A model generated the notes under the pieces. That model searched no databases. It was not told the DNA's origin and was given only the letters and a program-made list of their open reading frames with translations. DNA of 64,000 bases from Vannielia litorea. Lineage in GTDB: Bacteria; Pseudomonadota; Alphaproteobacteria; Rhodobacterales; Rhodobacteraceae. The stretch lies in the NCBI RefSeq assembly GCF_900142295.1, contig NZ_FSRL01000001.1, positions 372,001-436,000 on the forward strand, read 5' to 3'. Below, in pieces: positions 21,639 to 29,119 of this stretch (within the stretch, counting starts at the first letter, position 1; each line of letters starts with the position of its first letter). The position numbers and the translations under genes were made by a program.

Positions 21639-22394
21639 ATGATCACCGCCAACCTCGCCACCTACCCGCCGCGCGAGAGCAACCTCGCGCAGGTGGTGCA
21701 GGCCATCCTGCCGCAGGTCGACCGGCTGAACATCGTGCTCAACCAGTATGAGGCCCCTCTGCCTGCCTTCGAGGGCGAGGAGAAGATCGCCCAGATCATC
21801 CCCGACGAAGACCAGAAGGACGTTGGCAAGTTCTACCCCGATGTTTCGGGCGCCGATTGGGTCTTCATGATCGACGACGACATGATCTACCCTGTGGATT
21901 TCGTGGCAAAGTCCATCGCCTCGATGGAGGCGATCGGGCCGGGAAAGTTCCTCGGCGGCTACCACGGCTCGCTCTACTACGAGCCGCAGGTCTCCCTCTC
22001 GCCCGCGAAGCTGCTGAAGTACCTGCGCTACAAACCGGTGAACATCGCCGACTACCGCAAGCCCTTCCGCTTCTACGAACCGCTCGAAAAGCCCACGGTC
22101 GTGGATCAGATCGCCACCAACGCGGCGGTGATGCGCGGCGCGGATTTTCCGCCCCACGCCTTCATGGCCGGAAGCCAGAAGTTCGTCGACGTCCGCCTCG
22201 CCCGCTGGTGCTTCGAGAACTCCATCACCCCCGTCTGCCTGCCACGCCCCGCCGACTGGCTCGGCGAGGTGCGGTTCGACGAGACCATCTTCCGCGGCTT
22301 CACCCGCCAGAACCCGCCCCACGTCGCCGAGGAGATCTGGAGCTACGCGCTCAAGGTGCCCGGCCGGGGCGCCCCCGTCGGGGAGGGCCGCTGA
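21639..22394 (+). CDS. Glycosyltransferase-like protein inside the sdh operon
   Basis: About 251 residues. MITANLATYPPRE at the start and the acidic FMIDDDMIYP in the middle match GT-A glycosyltransferases, where the DDD/DxD cluster binds the metal and nucleotide sugar. The second half has VVDQIATNAAVMRGADFP and a Trp-rich end. The start is uncertain: a GTG at 21630 is also in frame and similarity to related proteins may begin slightly earlier. The stop overlaps the sulfotransferase start (TGATG). The pair probably modifies a surface or exported glycan; the reason for sitting between sdhA and sdhB is unknown. Confidence 0.7.
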   Translation: MITANLATYPPRESNLAQVVQAILPQVDRLNIVLNQYEAPLPAFEGEEKIAQIIPDEDQKDVGKFYPDVSGADWVFMIDDDMIYPVDFVAKSIASMEAIGPGKFLGGYHGSLYYEPQVSLSPAKLLKYLRYKPVNIADYRKPFRFYEPLEKPTVVDQIATNAAVMRGADFPPHAFMAGSQKFVDVRLARWCFENSITPVCLPRPADWLGEVRFDETIFRGFTRQNPPHVAEEIWSYALKVPGRGAPVGEGR

Positions 22395-23218
22395 TGCCCC
22401 GCCTGATGTGCTTCGCCACCCACCACAAGTCCGGCACCGTCTGGACCCGTCGCACGATCCAGGCCCTGGGTCATGCCTTCGGGCTCGACTGGCATGGCAT
22501 CTGGCGAGACGAGGCGATGCAGAAGCTGCCCGAGGAGGGCCGCGCCTTTCTGGTCAACTGGGCCGGGTGGTTTCCTGCCGACCTCTGGGCGCGCGACGAC
22601 GTGGCCTTTGTCCACATCATCCGCGATCCGCGCGATATCCTGCTTTCGGGCTGCGTCTACCACCATTTCGCCGGCCAGCAGGGCGAGAAGTGGCTGCACC
22701 TGCCCCGCACGGATCTGGGCGGAAAGTCCTACCAGGAGCACCTGAAGGCGCTCGAAGGCGACGAGGCCAAGCTGCTCTTCGAGATGGAGGGCAAGCACCG
22801 CGAGACGGTGGAGGAAATGCGCAACTGGCCCTGGGGCGACGCGCGCATCTTCGAGCTGCGCTACGAAGACCTGATGCAGGACCGGGATTGCGCGCTCTTC
22901 GGCCAGGCCCTCGCCCATCTCGGCCTCGAGGGCGAGGAGCTCGAAACCGGCAAGCGCCTGTTCTGGGAGCAATCCCTCTTCGGCGGCATGGCCAAGATGG
23001 ACGACCGCCCCCGCCACCTCATGGGCCACGTGTCGAGCGAAGGGGCGCTCAGGCGCTGGGAAACCGAGTTGCCGCGCGCCGTGGCCGAGGTTTACGCTGA
23101 CCGCCACGGGGCAGACCTCGTGGCGCTGGGCTACGAGACAGACGCCACCGGCTGGCTCGACAGGCTGCGAGAGCCCGAGCCGCGCAATGAACGTGTTTCG
23201 AGGGGGAATGGACGATGA
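22394..23218 (+). CDS. Sulfotransferase-domain protein
   Basis: 274 residues. HHKSGTVWTRR near the N-terminus matches the 5'-phosphosulfate loop that binds PAPS (Lys12), and HIIRDPRDILLSG matches the 3'-phosphate-binding motif. Both are diagnostic of the cytosolic-type sulfotransferase fold. The probable acceptor is a sugar, given the coupled glycosyltransferase-like gene upstream. ELRYEDLMQD later in the protein also fits the family. Its stop overlaps the next lipoprotein gene. Confidence 0.85.
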   Translation: MPRLMCFATHHKSGTVWTRRTIQALGHAFGLDWHGIWRDEAMQKLPEEGRAFLVNWAGWFPADLWARDDVAFVHIIRDPRDILLSGCVYHHFAGQQGEKWLHLPRTDLGGKSYQEHLKALEGDEAKLLFEMEGKHRETVEEMRNWPWGDARIFELRYEDLMQDRDCALFGQALAHLGLEGEELETGKRLFWEQSLFGGMAKMDDRPRHLMGHVSSEGALRRWETELPRAVAEVYADRHGADLVALGYETDATGWLDRLREPEPRNERVSRGNGR

Positions 23219-23433
23219 TGGGTCGGATTGCTGCAATCGTGATCACCGGGGCCGTGCTGGCAGGTTGCACCGAGCGCGGCGGGCTGCGCGGCGAGATCCC
23301 CTTTCCCGAGGGCTACGCGCTGATGCCCGGCGACCGCGAGCGCTGGGCCGCGATGAATGACGCCGAGCGCCGCCGCGCGCTGGCCTTCATCTCCACCGGC
23401 GCCACCATCCAGAGCTCGATGGAGGCCGAATGA
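23215..23433 (+). CDS. Small lipoprotein 1 in the sdh operon
   Basis: 72 residues. A short hydrophobic signal ends in the lipobox LAGC, with Cys18 as the predicted lipidated residue. The mature part is polar (PFPEGYALMPGDRERWAAMNDAERRRALAFI) and I do not recognise it. The start overlaps the sulfotransferase stop (ATGA), and its own stop overlaps the next gene. Confidence 0.7.
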   Translation: MMGRIAAIVITGAVLAGCTERGGLRGEIPFPEGYALMPGDRERWAAMNDAERRRALAFISTGATIQSSMEAE

Positions 23434-23747
23434 GCCTCCGCGCCGCCCCACTCCTCCTGCTGCTCCTCGCCGCCTGCGACGTGAACCCGGCCGACCTGGT
23501 CGCGCGGCAGGCCGCCAAGAGCGTCGTCCGCCCGATCGTGGTGGAAAAGCTGCCCGGCGTGCCGCCCGACCTGGTCACCGAATGCCTGATCGACAACATG
23601 TCGGCCGCCGAGATCTCCACCATCGCGCAGGAAGCCGCCACCGGCATCTCGCCCCGCTCGACCGAAATCGTCGTCGCCACCGCCCAGCGGCCGAAAGCCA
23701 TCGAATGCATCACGCGGGAAGGTCTCCCGCTGATATTGAACGGATAG
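23430..23747 (+). CDS. Small lipoprotein 2 in the sdh operon
   Basis: 105 residues. The signal peptide ends in a lipobox-like LLAAC. The mature part has two further cysteines (TECLID and AIECITRE), which could pair. Small exported proteins of this kind are often found just before sdhB in Rhodobacteraceae (from memory); no function is known. It is coupled to the preceding gene by ATGA, and sdhB begins 11 bases after its stop. Confidence 0.7.
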   Translation: MSLRAAPLLLLLLAACDVNPADLVARQAAKSVVRPIVVEKLPGVPPDLVTECLIDNMSAAEISTIAQEAATGISPRSTEIVVATAQRPKAIECITREGLPLILNG

Positions 23748-23758
23748 GAGCCTGACCC

Positions 23759-24538
23759 ATGGTTCAACTCACCCTGCCCAAGAACTCCCGCATCACCACC
23801 GGCAAGACCTGGCCCAAGCCCGAAGGGGCGACCAACCTCCGCAAGTTCCAGATCTACCGCTACGATCCGGACTCGGGCAAAAATCCGAGCGTCGACACAT
23901 ATTTCATCGACATGGACGCCTGCGGCCCGATGGTTCTGGACGCGCTCATCAAGATCAAGAACGAGATCGACCCCACGCTCACCTTCCGCCGCTCCTGCCG
24001 CGAGGGCATCTGCGGCTCCTGCGCCATGAACATCGACGGCATCAACACGCTGGCCTGCATCTACGGCATGGACGAGATCAAGGGCGACGTGAAGATCTAC
24101 CCGCTGCCCCACATGCCGGTGGTGAAAGACCTGATCCCCGACCTGACGCTGTTCTACGCCCAGCACGCCTCGATCATGCCCTGGCTCGAAACCAAGACCC
24201 AGCGTCCCGAGAAGGAGTGGAAGCAGAGCATCGAAGACCGCAAGAAGCTCGATGGCCTCTACGAATGCGTGATGTGCGCCTCCTGCTCCACCGCCTGCCC
24301 GAGCTACTGGTGGAACTCCGATCGCTACCTCGGCCCGGCCGCGCTGCTCCACGCCTATCGCTGGATCATCGACAGCCGCGACGAGGCCACCGGCGAGCGG
24401 CTCGACGACCTCGAAGACCCGTTCAAGCTCTACCGCTGCCACACCATTATGAACTGCGCCAAGACCTGCCCCAAGGGGCTGAACCCGGCCAAGGCCATCG
24501 CGCATATCAAGCAGATGATGGTCGAACGGGTCGTCTGA
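23759..24538 (+). CDS. sdhB: Succinate dehydrogenase iron-sulfur subunit
   Basis: Carries electrons from FAD to quinone through three iron-sulfur clusters. 259 residues. The [2Fe-2S] ligands lie in [17 protein letters not shown] plus TLAC. The [4Fe-4S] and [3Fe-4S] ligands lie in [16 protein letters not shown] and [22 protein letters not shown] precedes the ATG. It is the last enzyme gene of the sdh operon, separated from sdhA by about 2.1 kb of unrelated genes. Confidence 0.97.
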   Translation: MVQLTLPKNSRITTGKTWPKPEGATNLRKFQIYRYDPDSGKNPSVDTYFIDMDACGPMVLDALIKIKNEIDPTLTFRRSCREGICGSCAMNIDGINTLACIYGMDEIKGDVKIYPLPHMPVVKDLIPDLTLFYAQHASIMPWLETKTQRPEKEWKQSIEDRKKLDGLYECVMCASCSTACPSYWWNSDRYLGPAALLHAYRWIIDSRDEATGERLDDLEDPFKLYRCHTIMNCAKTCPKGLNPAKAIAHIKQMMVERVV

Positions 24539-24542
24539 CCGG

Positions 24543-25184
24543 GTGATCCTCTGGCTCCTCGCCAGCGCCGCGCTGATCTGGCTCGCCTGTGCGGCGGGCT
24601 GGCTCTGGCTCAGCGCCGGCCTGCGCGGGGAGGGCCTGCGCGGCAGGGCAGGGCGCATCGCGGTTCAGCTCTCGGGCTTCGCGCTGTTGGCCGGCGTGCT
24701 CGGCGGCAGCCCCCTTGTCGCCCTTGCCGGTGCCGCCTTTCCGCCCACGGCACTTCTGCTGCTCGACCGCATCCTGCGCGCGCCGGAGCTGGCCTCCGCC
24801 CTCCTGCCCTGGGCGCTCGGCGGCGCACTGGCCGGGGGGCTGCTCTCCGGGCTGTTCCTGTGGTGGCGCGGTGCCCGCACCACCTGGGCGCTCGGCCTCT
24901 CGCTCCTCGCGGGCACCCTCGCCATGACCGTCTCGGGTGAGGTCATCAGCCGCCGGGCCATGTGCAGCGCGGCCGCAGATCACGGCGCCACCACCGTGCT
25001 GCGCAACAGCTTTTCATGGAGCCTCCGCCACCCGCGCCGCGCCTTCAATTTCGAGGTGCACGGCCTCACGCGGCACGACGAGGTCACCCGGATCTGGAGC
25101 TACCGCAGCGTGTCCTGGCACGCCCTGCCCGAGACCATCGCGCGCAACATCGACGTGCCGCCGCACCGTCTCCCCTGCCCATAG
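24543..25184 (+). CDS. Polytopic membrane protein after sdhB
   Basis: 213 residues starting at GTG, 4 bases after sdhB. Four hydrophobic segments fill the first 140 residues, followed by a soluble C-terminal part (HGATTVLRNSFSWSLRHPRRAF, then EVTRIWSYRSVSW). I do not recognise the family. The short spacing suggests it ends the sdh transcript. It is convergent with the next gene. Confidence 0.65.
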   Translation: MILWLLASAALIWLACAAGWLWLSAGLRGEGLRGRAGRIAVQLSGFALLAGVLGGSPLVALAGAAFPPTALLLLDRILRAPELASALLPWALGGALAGGLLSGLFLWWRGARTTWALGLSLLAGTLAMTVSGEVISRRAMCSAAADHGATTVLRNSFSWSLRHPRRAFNFEVHGLTRHDEVTRIWSYRSVSWHALPETIARNIDVPPHRLPCP

Positions 25185-25189
25185 CGGGG

Positions 25190-25714
25190 TTAGCGGGCCA
25201 GCGCCTCCTCGCGCGAAAACGGCTGACGGCCCCGGAACTCGGCAGGCACCAGCGCATCCACTGCATCGCCCGCGGCCTTCCACCGCCATCCGCGCCAGTC
25301 ATGGGTAAAGATGAAGTCCTCGCGCTCGATCTCGGTCGTGGTGCGCTCCAGCTTGTCGAGCACGCCGGGGTGCGTCGGCGAGGCCACCGCGATGGTGAAG
25401 GCCACCTGGCAGTTGAAGGCCTCTTCGGTCAGCCGTTTGCACGCCCCGCGAAACCCGCTGTAGGTCACGCAGATCTCCACCTCGGGAAACTTCCGCAGGT
25501 TGGAGCGAAAGCCGGAGGGGCAGTCGTTCGTCGGGTACTGCTTGTTCAGCGCGTTCAGAAACCCGCTCTTCAGGTCGCCGGACTCGGGCTCCGGACTGAT
25601 GAGCCTGGCCGTTGCATAGGCCTGAACCACCTTGTCCGGGCCTGTATCGTCCGGGATCGCTGCAGGGTGCAAAAAAATTGCGGAGAGGACGGAACCAAGT
25701 GCGGGCAGAAGCAT
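25190..25714 (-). CDS. Predicted exported protein of unknown function
   Basis: About 174 residues from the ATG at 25714, with an N-terminal hydrophobic segment (MLLPALGSVLSAIFL). The mature part has four cysteines (NDCPSG, EICVTY, GACKRL and FNCQVAF), enough for two disulfides, and an aromatic end (THDWRGWRWKAAGD). No family recognised. It is convergent with the membrane protein after sdhB and divergent from the DUF1989 gene. Confidence 0.6.
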   Translation of the reverse strand: MLLPALGSVLSAIFLHPAAIPDDTGPDKVVQAYATARLISPEPESGDLKSGFLNALNKQYPTNDCPSGFRSNLRKFPEVEICVTYSGFRGACKRLTEEAFNCQVAFTIAVASPTHPGVLDKLERTTTEIEREDFIFTHDWRGWRWKAAGDAVDALVPAEFRGRQPFSREEALAR

Positions 25715-25921
25715 TGTACCTCCGTTGACTGCCATTCGGGTATTGGGTCGTGCGTGCTCGATCCAACCCTAAACTGCGCCCTTCGCTCCTGTCATCCCCT
25801 TGTTACCTTTAATTCTCGTGACTGCCCGCCGATTGCGCGGCCCGTTGCGGCTCTGCCCTTTCGCTGGGCGCGGGACATCGCTTAGACTGGTCTCGAGCAG
25901 TCACAATTCCCCGAGCAGCCC

Positions 25922-26788
25922 ATGAGCACGCCCCCCTCCGGCGGTCCCGCCGCGCCCGACCATGCAAAAGCCGCCCGCGCCGTGGCGCCGGTTATCTGCT
26001 ACCCCACCAGCACGCTGCCCCAGCCCGACCTCGCCCTCTACACTCGCGCCCGCGCCGCCGCGCGCAAGACCGGAGAAGAGCAGGTGCCCCCGCGCGAGGC
26101 CCGTTGCATCCCGGTTCGGGCAGGGCAGTTCTTGCGAATCTCCTGTCCCGAGGGGGCGCAGGTGGGCGATCTCAACCTGTGGAACCTCGCAAACCTCTCC
26201 GAGCGCTTCTACTCCGGAAAGACCCGCGCCTTGCACGGCACACATCTTTCCGTGGGCGACCGCATGTGGTCGAGCTTCCCGCATCTGCGCCCGCTCGCCA
26301 CCGTCACCGCCGACAGTCTGGCCTGGTATGGCACCGATTCCTTCGGCGGACGGGTGCATGACGTGATCGGCACCCGCTGCGACCCCTACACCCACCACCT
26401 GCTCTCCGGGCAGGACTACCACCACTGCTGCCACTCCAACCTCACCCGCGCTCTCGCGGACTGGACGGGGCAGGGGGCGGAGGCCGCGGAGCCGCTGGTG
26501 CACGATGTGCTCAACGTCTTCATGTGCACCGGCTTCACCGCCGACACCGGGCAATATTTCATGAAGGCCACCCCCGCGCGGGCCGGCGACTACATCGAGC
26601 TCTTCGCCGAGATCGACTTGCTCGCCGGCCTCTCCGCCTGCCCGGGCGGCGATTGCGGCGCCGAGCACAGCTCCGACGTGGCGCAATGCCATCCGCTGCT
26701 CTGCGAGGTCTTCGCGCCGCCGGCTGCCGCGCTGGAAGGATGGCAGAGCCCGCCGGTCAACGGCTACGACCGCAGCCACGGGCTGTGA
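25922..26788 (+). CDS. DUF1989 (urea carboxylase-associated) family protein
   Basis: 288 residues. The conserved core of DUF1989 is visible: GDLNLWNLANLSERF, WSSFPHLRPLATVTADSL, the Cys/His-rich DYHHCCHSNLTRAL, and TGQYFMKATPARAGDYIELFAEIDLL. Relatives sit in urea- or guanidine-degradation operons and are now linked to carboxyguanidine deamination, but no urea carboxylase or guanidine gene is nearby. This copy has an N-terminal extension and may act on another substrate. The Cys and His residues suggest a metal site. It ends next to a bidirectional hairpin. Confidence 0.8.
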   Translation: MSTPPSGGPAAPDHAKAARAVAPVICYPTSTLPQPDLALYTRARAAARKTGEEQVPPREARCIPVRAGQFLRISCPEGAQVGDLNLWNLANLSERFYSGKTRALHGTHLSVGDRMWSSFPHLRPLATVTADSLAWYGTDSFGGRVHDVIGTRCDPYTHHLLSGQDYHHCCHSNLTRALADWTGQGAEAAEPLVHDVLNVFMCTGFTADTGQYFMKATPARAGDYIELFAEIDLLAGLSACPGGDCGAEHSSDVAQCHPLLCEVFAPPAAALEGWQSPPVNGYDRSHGL

Positions 26789-26815
26789 AGCCCGCTGCCG
26801 TTCCGTAGGGCTGCG

Positions 26816-26834
26816 GGGTGGGTCAAACCCACCC
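26816..26834. terminator. Hairpin between convergent genes
   Basis: GGGTGGGT and ACCCACCC form a perfect 8-bp stem with a 3-base loop, ending at the base before the stop codon of the minus-strand aldo/keto reductase. It is placed to end transcription from both sides, though without a T-run. Confidence 0.6.
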
Positions 26835-27818
26835 TCAGCAATACCGCTCCACGCCGATCGTCTGGCTGTCGGAGTAGCGGTCGCCATGTGCAAAACCCAC
26901 CGGCAGGATCTTTTCGATCTCGATGTAATCCTCGGTGGTCAGCGCCATGTCGGCGGCATCCACCCATTCCTTGAGGTGCGCCCCCGTCCGCGTGCCGGGG
27001 ATCGGGATCAGGTGGTCGCCCCTGCCCAGCACCCAGGCCATCGCCAGCTTCGCGGTCGGCACGCCGCGGCTCCTGGCGTAGTCGCGGAAACGATCGAGCG
27101 CCTGCTGGTTGTAGCTCCGGTTCGGCTCCTGCCAGCGCGGATTGGCCCTGCGAAAGTCGGCCTCGCCCATCTTCGCCGGATCGGGGACCGTGTCGCTCAG
27201 CTCGCCCCGCGCCAGCGGGCTGAACGGCACGAAGGCCACGCCCAGCTCGGCACAGGTCTGGATCACCCCCAGCTCCGGCTGCCGCGACCAGAGCGAATAT
27301 TCGTTCTGCACCGCCATCACCGGCTTCACCGCATGGGCGCGCCGGATGGTGGAGGGGGCCACCTCGCTCAGCCCGTAGCCGCCGATCAGCCCCTCTTCCA
27401 TGAGCCGGGCCATGGTCTCGGCCAGCTCCTCCACGGGGCGCTCCTGCTCGCGCCGGTGCGCGTAGAACAGGCCCACGCTATCCACGCCGAGCCGCTTCAG
27501 GCTCTGCTCCAGCTCGCTGCGCAGATGGTCCTCGTCATTGCGAAAATGGCGCTGCGGCTTGGGCACGATCGAGGCCTTGGTGGCGATCACCGGCTTCGCG
27601 TCGGTGCCCTTCAGCCATGCTCCGATCGCACTTTCCGACCGGCCCATGCCGTAGATGTTGGCGGTATCCAGAAAGTCGATCCCGGCTTCCCAGGCCGTAT
27701 CCAGGCAGGCCACCGAGGTTTCCAGGTCGGTGTCCCCGAAAAATCCGGCAAAGGACATGCAGCCCAGACCGATGGCAGATACCTCCGGCCCCCCGGCGCC
27801 GAGTTTGCGTTTCTTCAT
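26835..27818 (-). CDS. Aldo/keto reductase
   Basis: 327 residues, TIM-barrel NADPH-dependent oxidoreductase of the YajO/Tas type. The catalytic tetrad is visible as Asp in FLDTANIYG with its Tyr, Lys in VIATKAS, and His in FYAHRREQERP. FVPFSPLARGELS and IPIPGTRTGAHLKEW near the end form the cofactor site. Substrate unknown. It starts 12 bases after the deoD stop, so it is co-transcribed with it. Confidence 0.88.
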   Translation of the reverse strand: MKKRKLGAGGPEVSAIGLGCMSFAGFFGDTDLETSVACLDTAWEAGIDFLDTANIYGMGRSESAIGAWLKGTDAKPVIATKASIVPKPQRHFRNDEDHLRSELEQSLKRLGVDSVGLFYAHRREQERPVEELAETMARLMEEGLIGGYGLSEVAPSTIRRAHAVKPVMAVQNEYSLWSRQPELGVIQTCAELGVAFVPFSPLARGELSDTVPDPAKMGEADFRRANPRWQEPNRSYNQQALDRFRDYARSRGVPTAKLAMAWVLGRGDHLIPIPGTRTGAHLKEWVDAADMALTTEDYIEIEKILPVGFAHGDRYSDSQTIGVERYC

Positions 27819-27830
27819 ATGCTTGTTCCT

Positions 27831-28538
27831 TTATTGCGAGAACGCCGCTTCCAGCGCGATTTCGACCATGTCGCCAAAACTCTTTTCGCGTTGGTCGCTG
27901 GGTAGCGCTTCATGGGTTTTCAGGTGATCGGAAACGGTGAGAACGGCAAGCGCTCTGCAACCGTAGCGGGCGGCGAGCGTATAAAGCTCCGCCGCTTCCA
28001 TTTCCACGGCCAGAATTCCGTGCCGTTCCATCTGCGCGTTCAAATCGGGCCGTTCATCGTAAAAAACGTCGGACGAATATATGCCGCCAACATGGATATT
28101 GACGTTTCTCCTTTCGGCCGCCACTGCCGCGGCCTTTATCAGAGACCAATCGGCGGTGGGCGCAAAATTCAGCTCCCGGAAAATACCGCGCGACGGCGTC
28201 GAAAGCGTGCTCGCCGTCATCGCCAGCACCACGTCGCGCACCGCAACGGAGTCCTGCATCGCGCCGCAGGAGCCGATGCGGATCAGCGTCTTCGCGCCGT
28301 AATCCCGGATCAGCTCATTCACGTAGATGGACAGCGAGGGCATCCCCATGCCGCTGCCCTGGATCGTCACCGGATGGCCGCGCCAGGTGCCGGTGAAGCC
28401 CAGCATCCCGCGCACTTCGTTGACGAGTCGGGGATTGTCGAGAAAGGTCTCCGCCGCCCAGCGGGCGCGGTAGGGGTCGCCGGGGAGAAGGACCGTCTCT
28501 GCGATCTCTCCCTTCTCGGCGCCGATATGCACGGTCAT
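27831..28538 (-). CDS. deoD: Purine nucleoside phosphorylase, DeoD type
   Basis: Phosphorolysis of purine (deoxy)nucleosides in salvage; active as a hexamer. 235 residues, as in E. coli. Visible: phosphate-site residues in [10 protein letters not shown] and IRIGSCGA, the nucleoside-site motif [10 protein letters not shown] and the catalytic Asp in TVSDHL. The C-terminal third is less GC-rich than the N-terminal part. It follows an H-NS-like gene and a GC-rich hairpin and precedes the aldo/keto reductase. Confidence 0.95.
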   Translation of the reverse strand: MTVHIGAEKGEIAETVLLPGDPYRARWAAETFLDNPRLVNEVRGMLGFTGTWRGHPVTIQGSGMGMPSLSIYVNELIRDYGAKTLIRIGSCGAMQDSVAVRDVVLAMTASTLSTPSRGIFRELNFAPTADWSLIKAAAVAAERRNVNIHVGGIYSSDVFYDERPDLNAQMERHGILAVEMEAAELYTLAARYGCRALAVLTVSDHLKTHEALPSDQREKSFGDMVEIALEAAFSQ

Positions 28539-28558
28539 GCGCTGTCCCTCGGTCTGTT

Positions 28559-28585
28559 GCGGGGCGGCGCTTCTGGCCGCCCCGC
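28559..28585 (-). terminator. GC-rich hairpin after the H-NS-like gene
   Basis: GCGGGGCGGC and GCCGCCCCGC form a perfect 10-bp stem around a 7-base loop, 12 bases past the H-NS-like stop and 20 bases before deoD. No T-run follows, so termination may be partial. Confidence 0.55.
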
Positions 28586-28597
28586 ACAGAAGATGGC

Positions 28598-28939
28598 TCA
28601 GATCGTGAAATCCTCAAGCGACTTTCCGGCGTTGAGTCCGTCCTTGATCCAGGCCGGCTGACGCCCGCGCCCTGTCCAGGTCTGGCTCTTGTCGGCCGGA
28701 TTGGCGTATTTCGGCGCCCCTTTCGGCCCGCTTGCCTTTTTGGCGCCGGGCTTGCGGCCCCGTTTCGGCGTGGCGCCGGTCAATTCGTCGAGCGAAAAAC
28801 CATGCGCCCGCGCTGCCTTTTCGGCGGCGACCATCGCGGCTTTCTTGTCTTCCTCGGCGGCCTTTTCCAGGGCCTTGTCGACATCTGCCTTGAGCTTTTC
28901 CAGCTCCTTGCGGCTCATGCCCTTTAGACTGATAGCCAT
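28598..28939 (-). CDS. H-NS-like nucleoid-associated protein
   Basis: 113 residues. The N-terminal half is a coiled-coil oligomerisation region ([23 protein letters not shown]). The C-terminal half has the H-NS DNA-binding signature [21 protein letters not shown], where TGRGRQP is the minor-groove-binding core. A Lys/Arg/Gly-rich linker joins them. Such proteins silence AT-rich DNA and shape the chromosome. The ATG at 28939 has AAGGA upstream; an earlier start at 28987 has no support. The surrounding 180 bases are the most AT-rich stretch of this part of the window. Confidence 0.9.
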   Translation of the reverse strand: MAISLKGMSRKELEKLKADVDKALEKAAEEDKKAAMVAAEKAARAHGFSLDELTGATPKRGRKPGAKKASGPKGAPKYANPADKSQTWTGRGRQPAWIKDGLNAGKSLEDFTI

Positions 28940-29061
28940 TTCAATTCCTTCTTTGGGGGTTCCGTTGGTGAGTGTTTGCACGAACAAAAATGCGCCCGAC
29001 CAATAAGAACGCGGCTTCGCGCCCGTGGATTGTATTGAAATCTATTGAAAATGCAAAGAGC

Positions 29062-29097
29062 TTGAGACTCCGGCGCAAATTCGCATCGGAGTCTCAA
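29062..29097 (-). terminator. Hairpin downstream of ecm
   Basis: TTGAGACTCCG and CGGAGTCTCAA form a perfect 11-bp stem with a 14-base loop, 22 bases past the ecm stop. The probable terminator of ecm, although no T-run follows on that strand. Confidence 0.65.
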
Positions 29098-29119
29098 TTC
29101 TTCAGCCGGTCCGGCGGCT

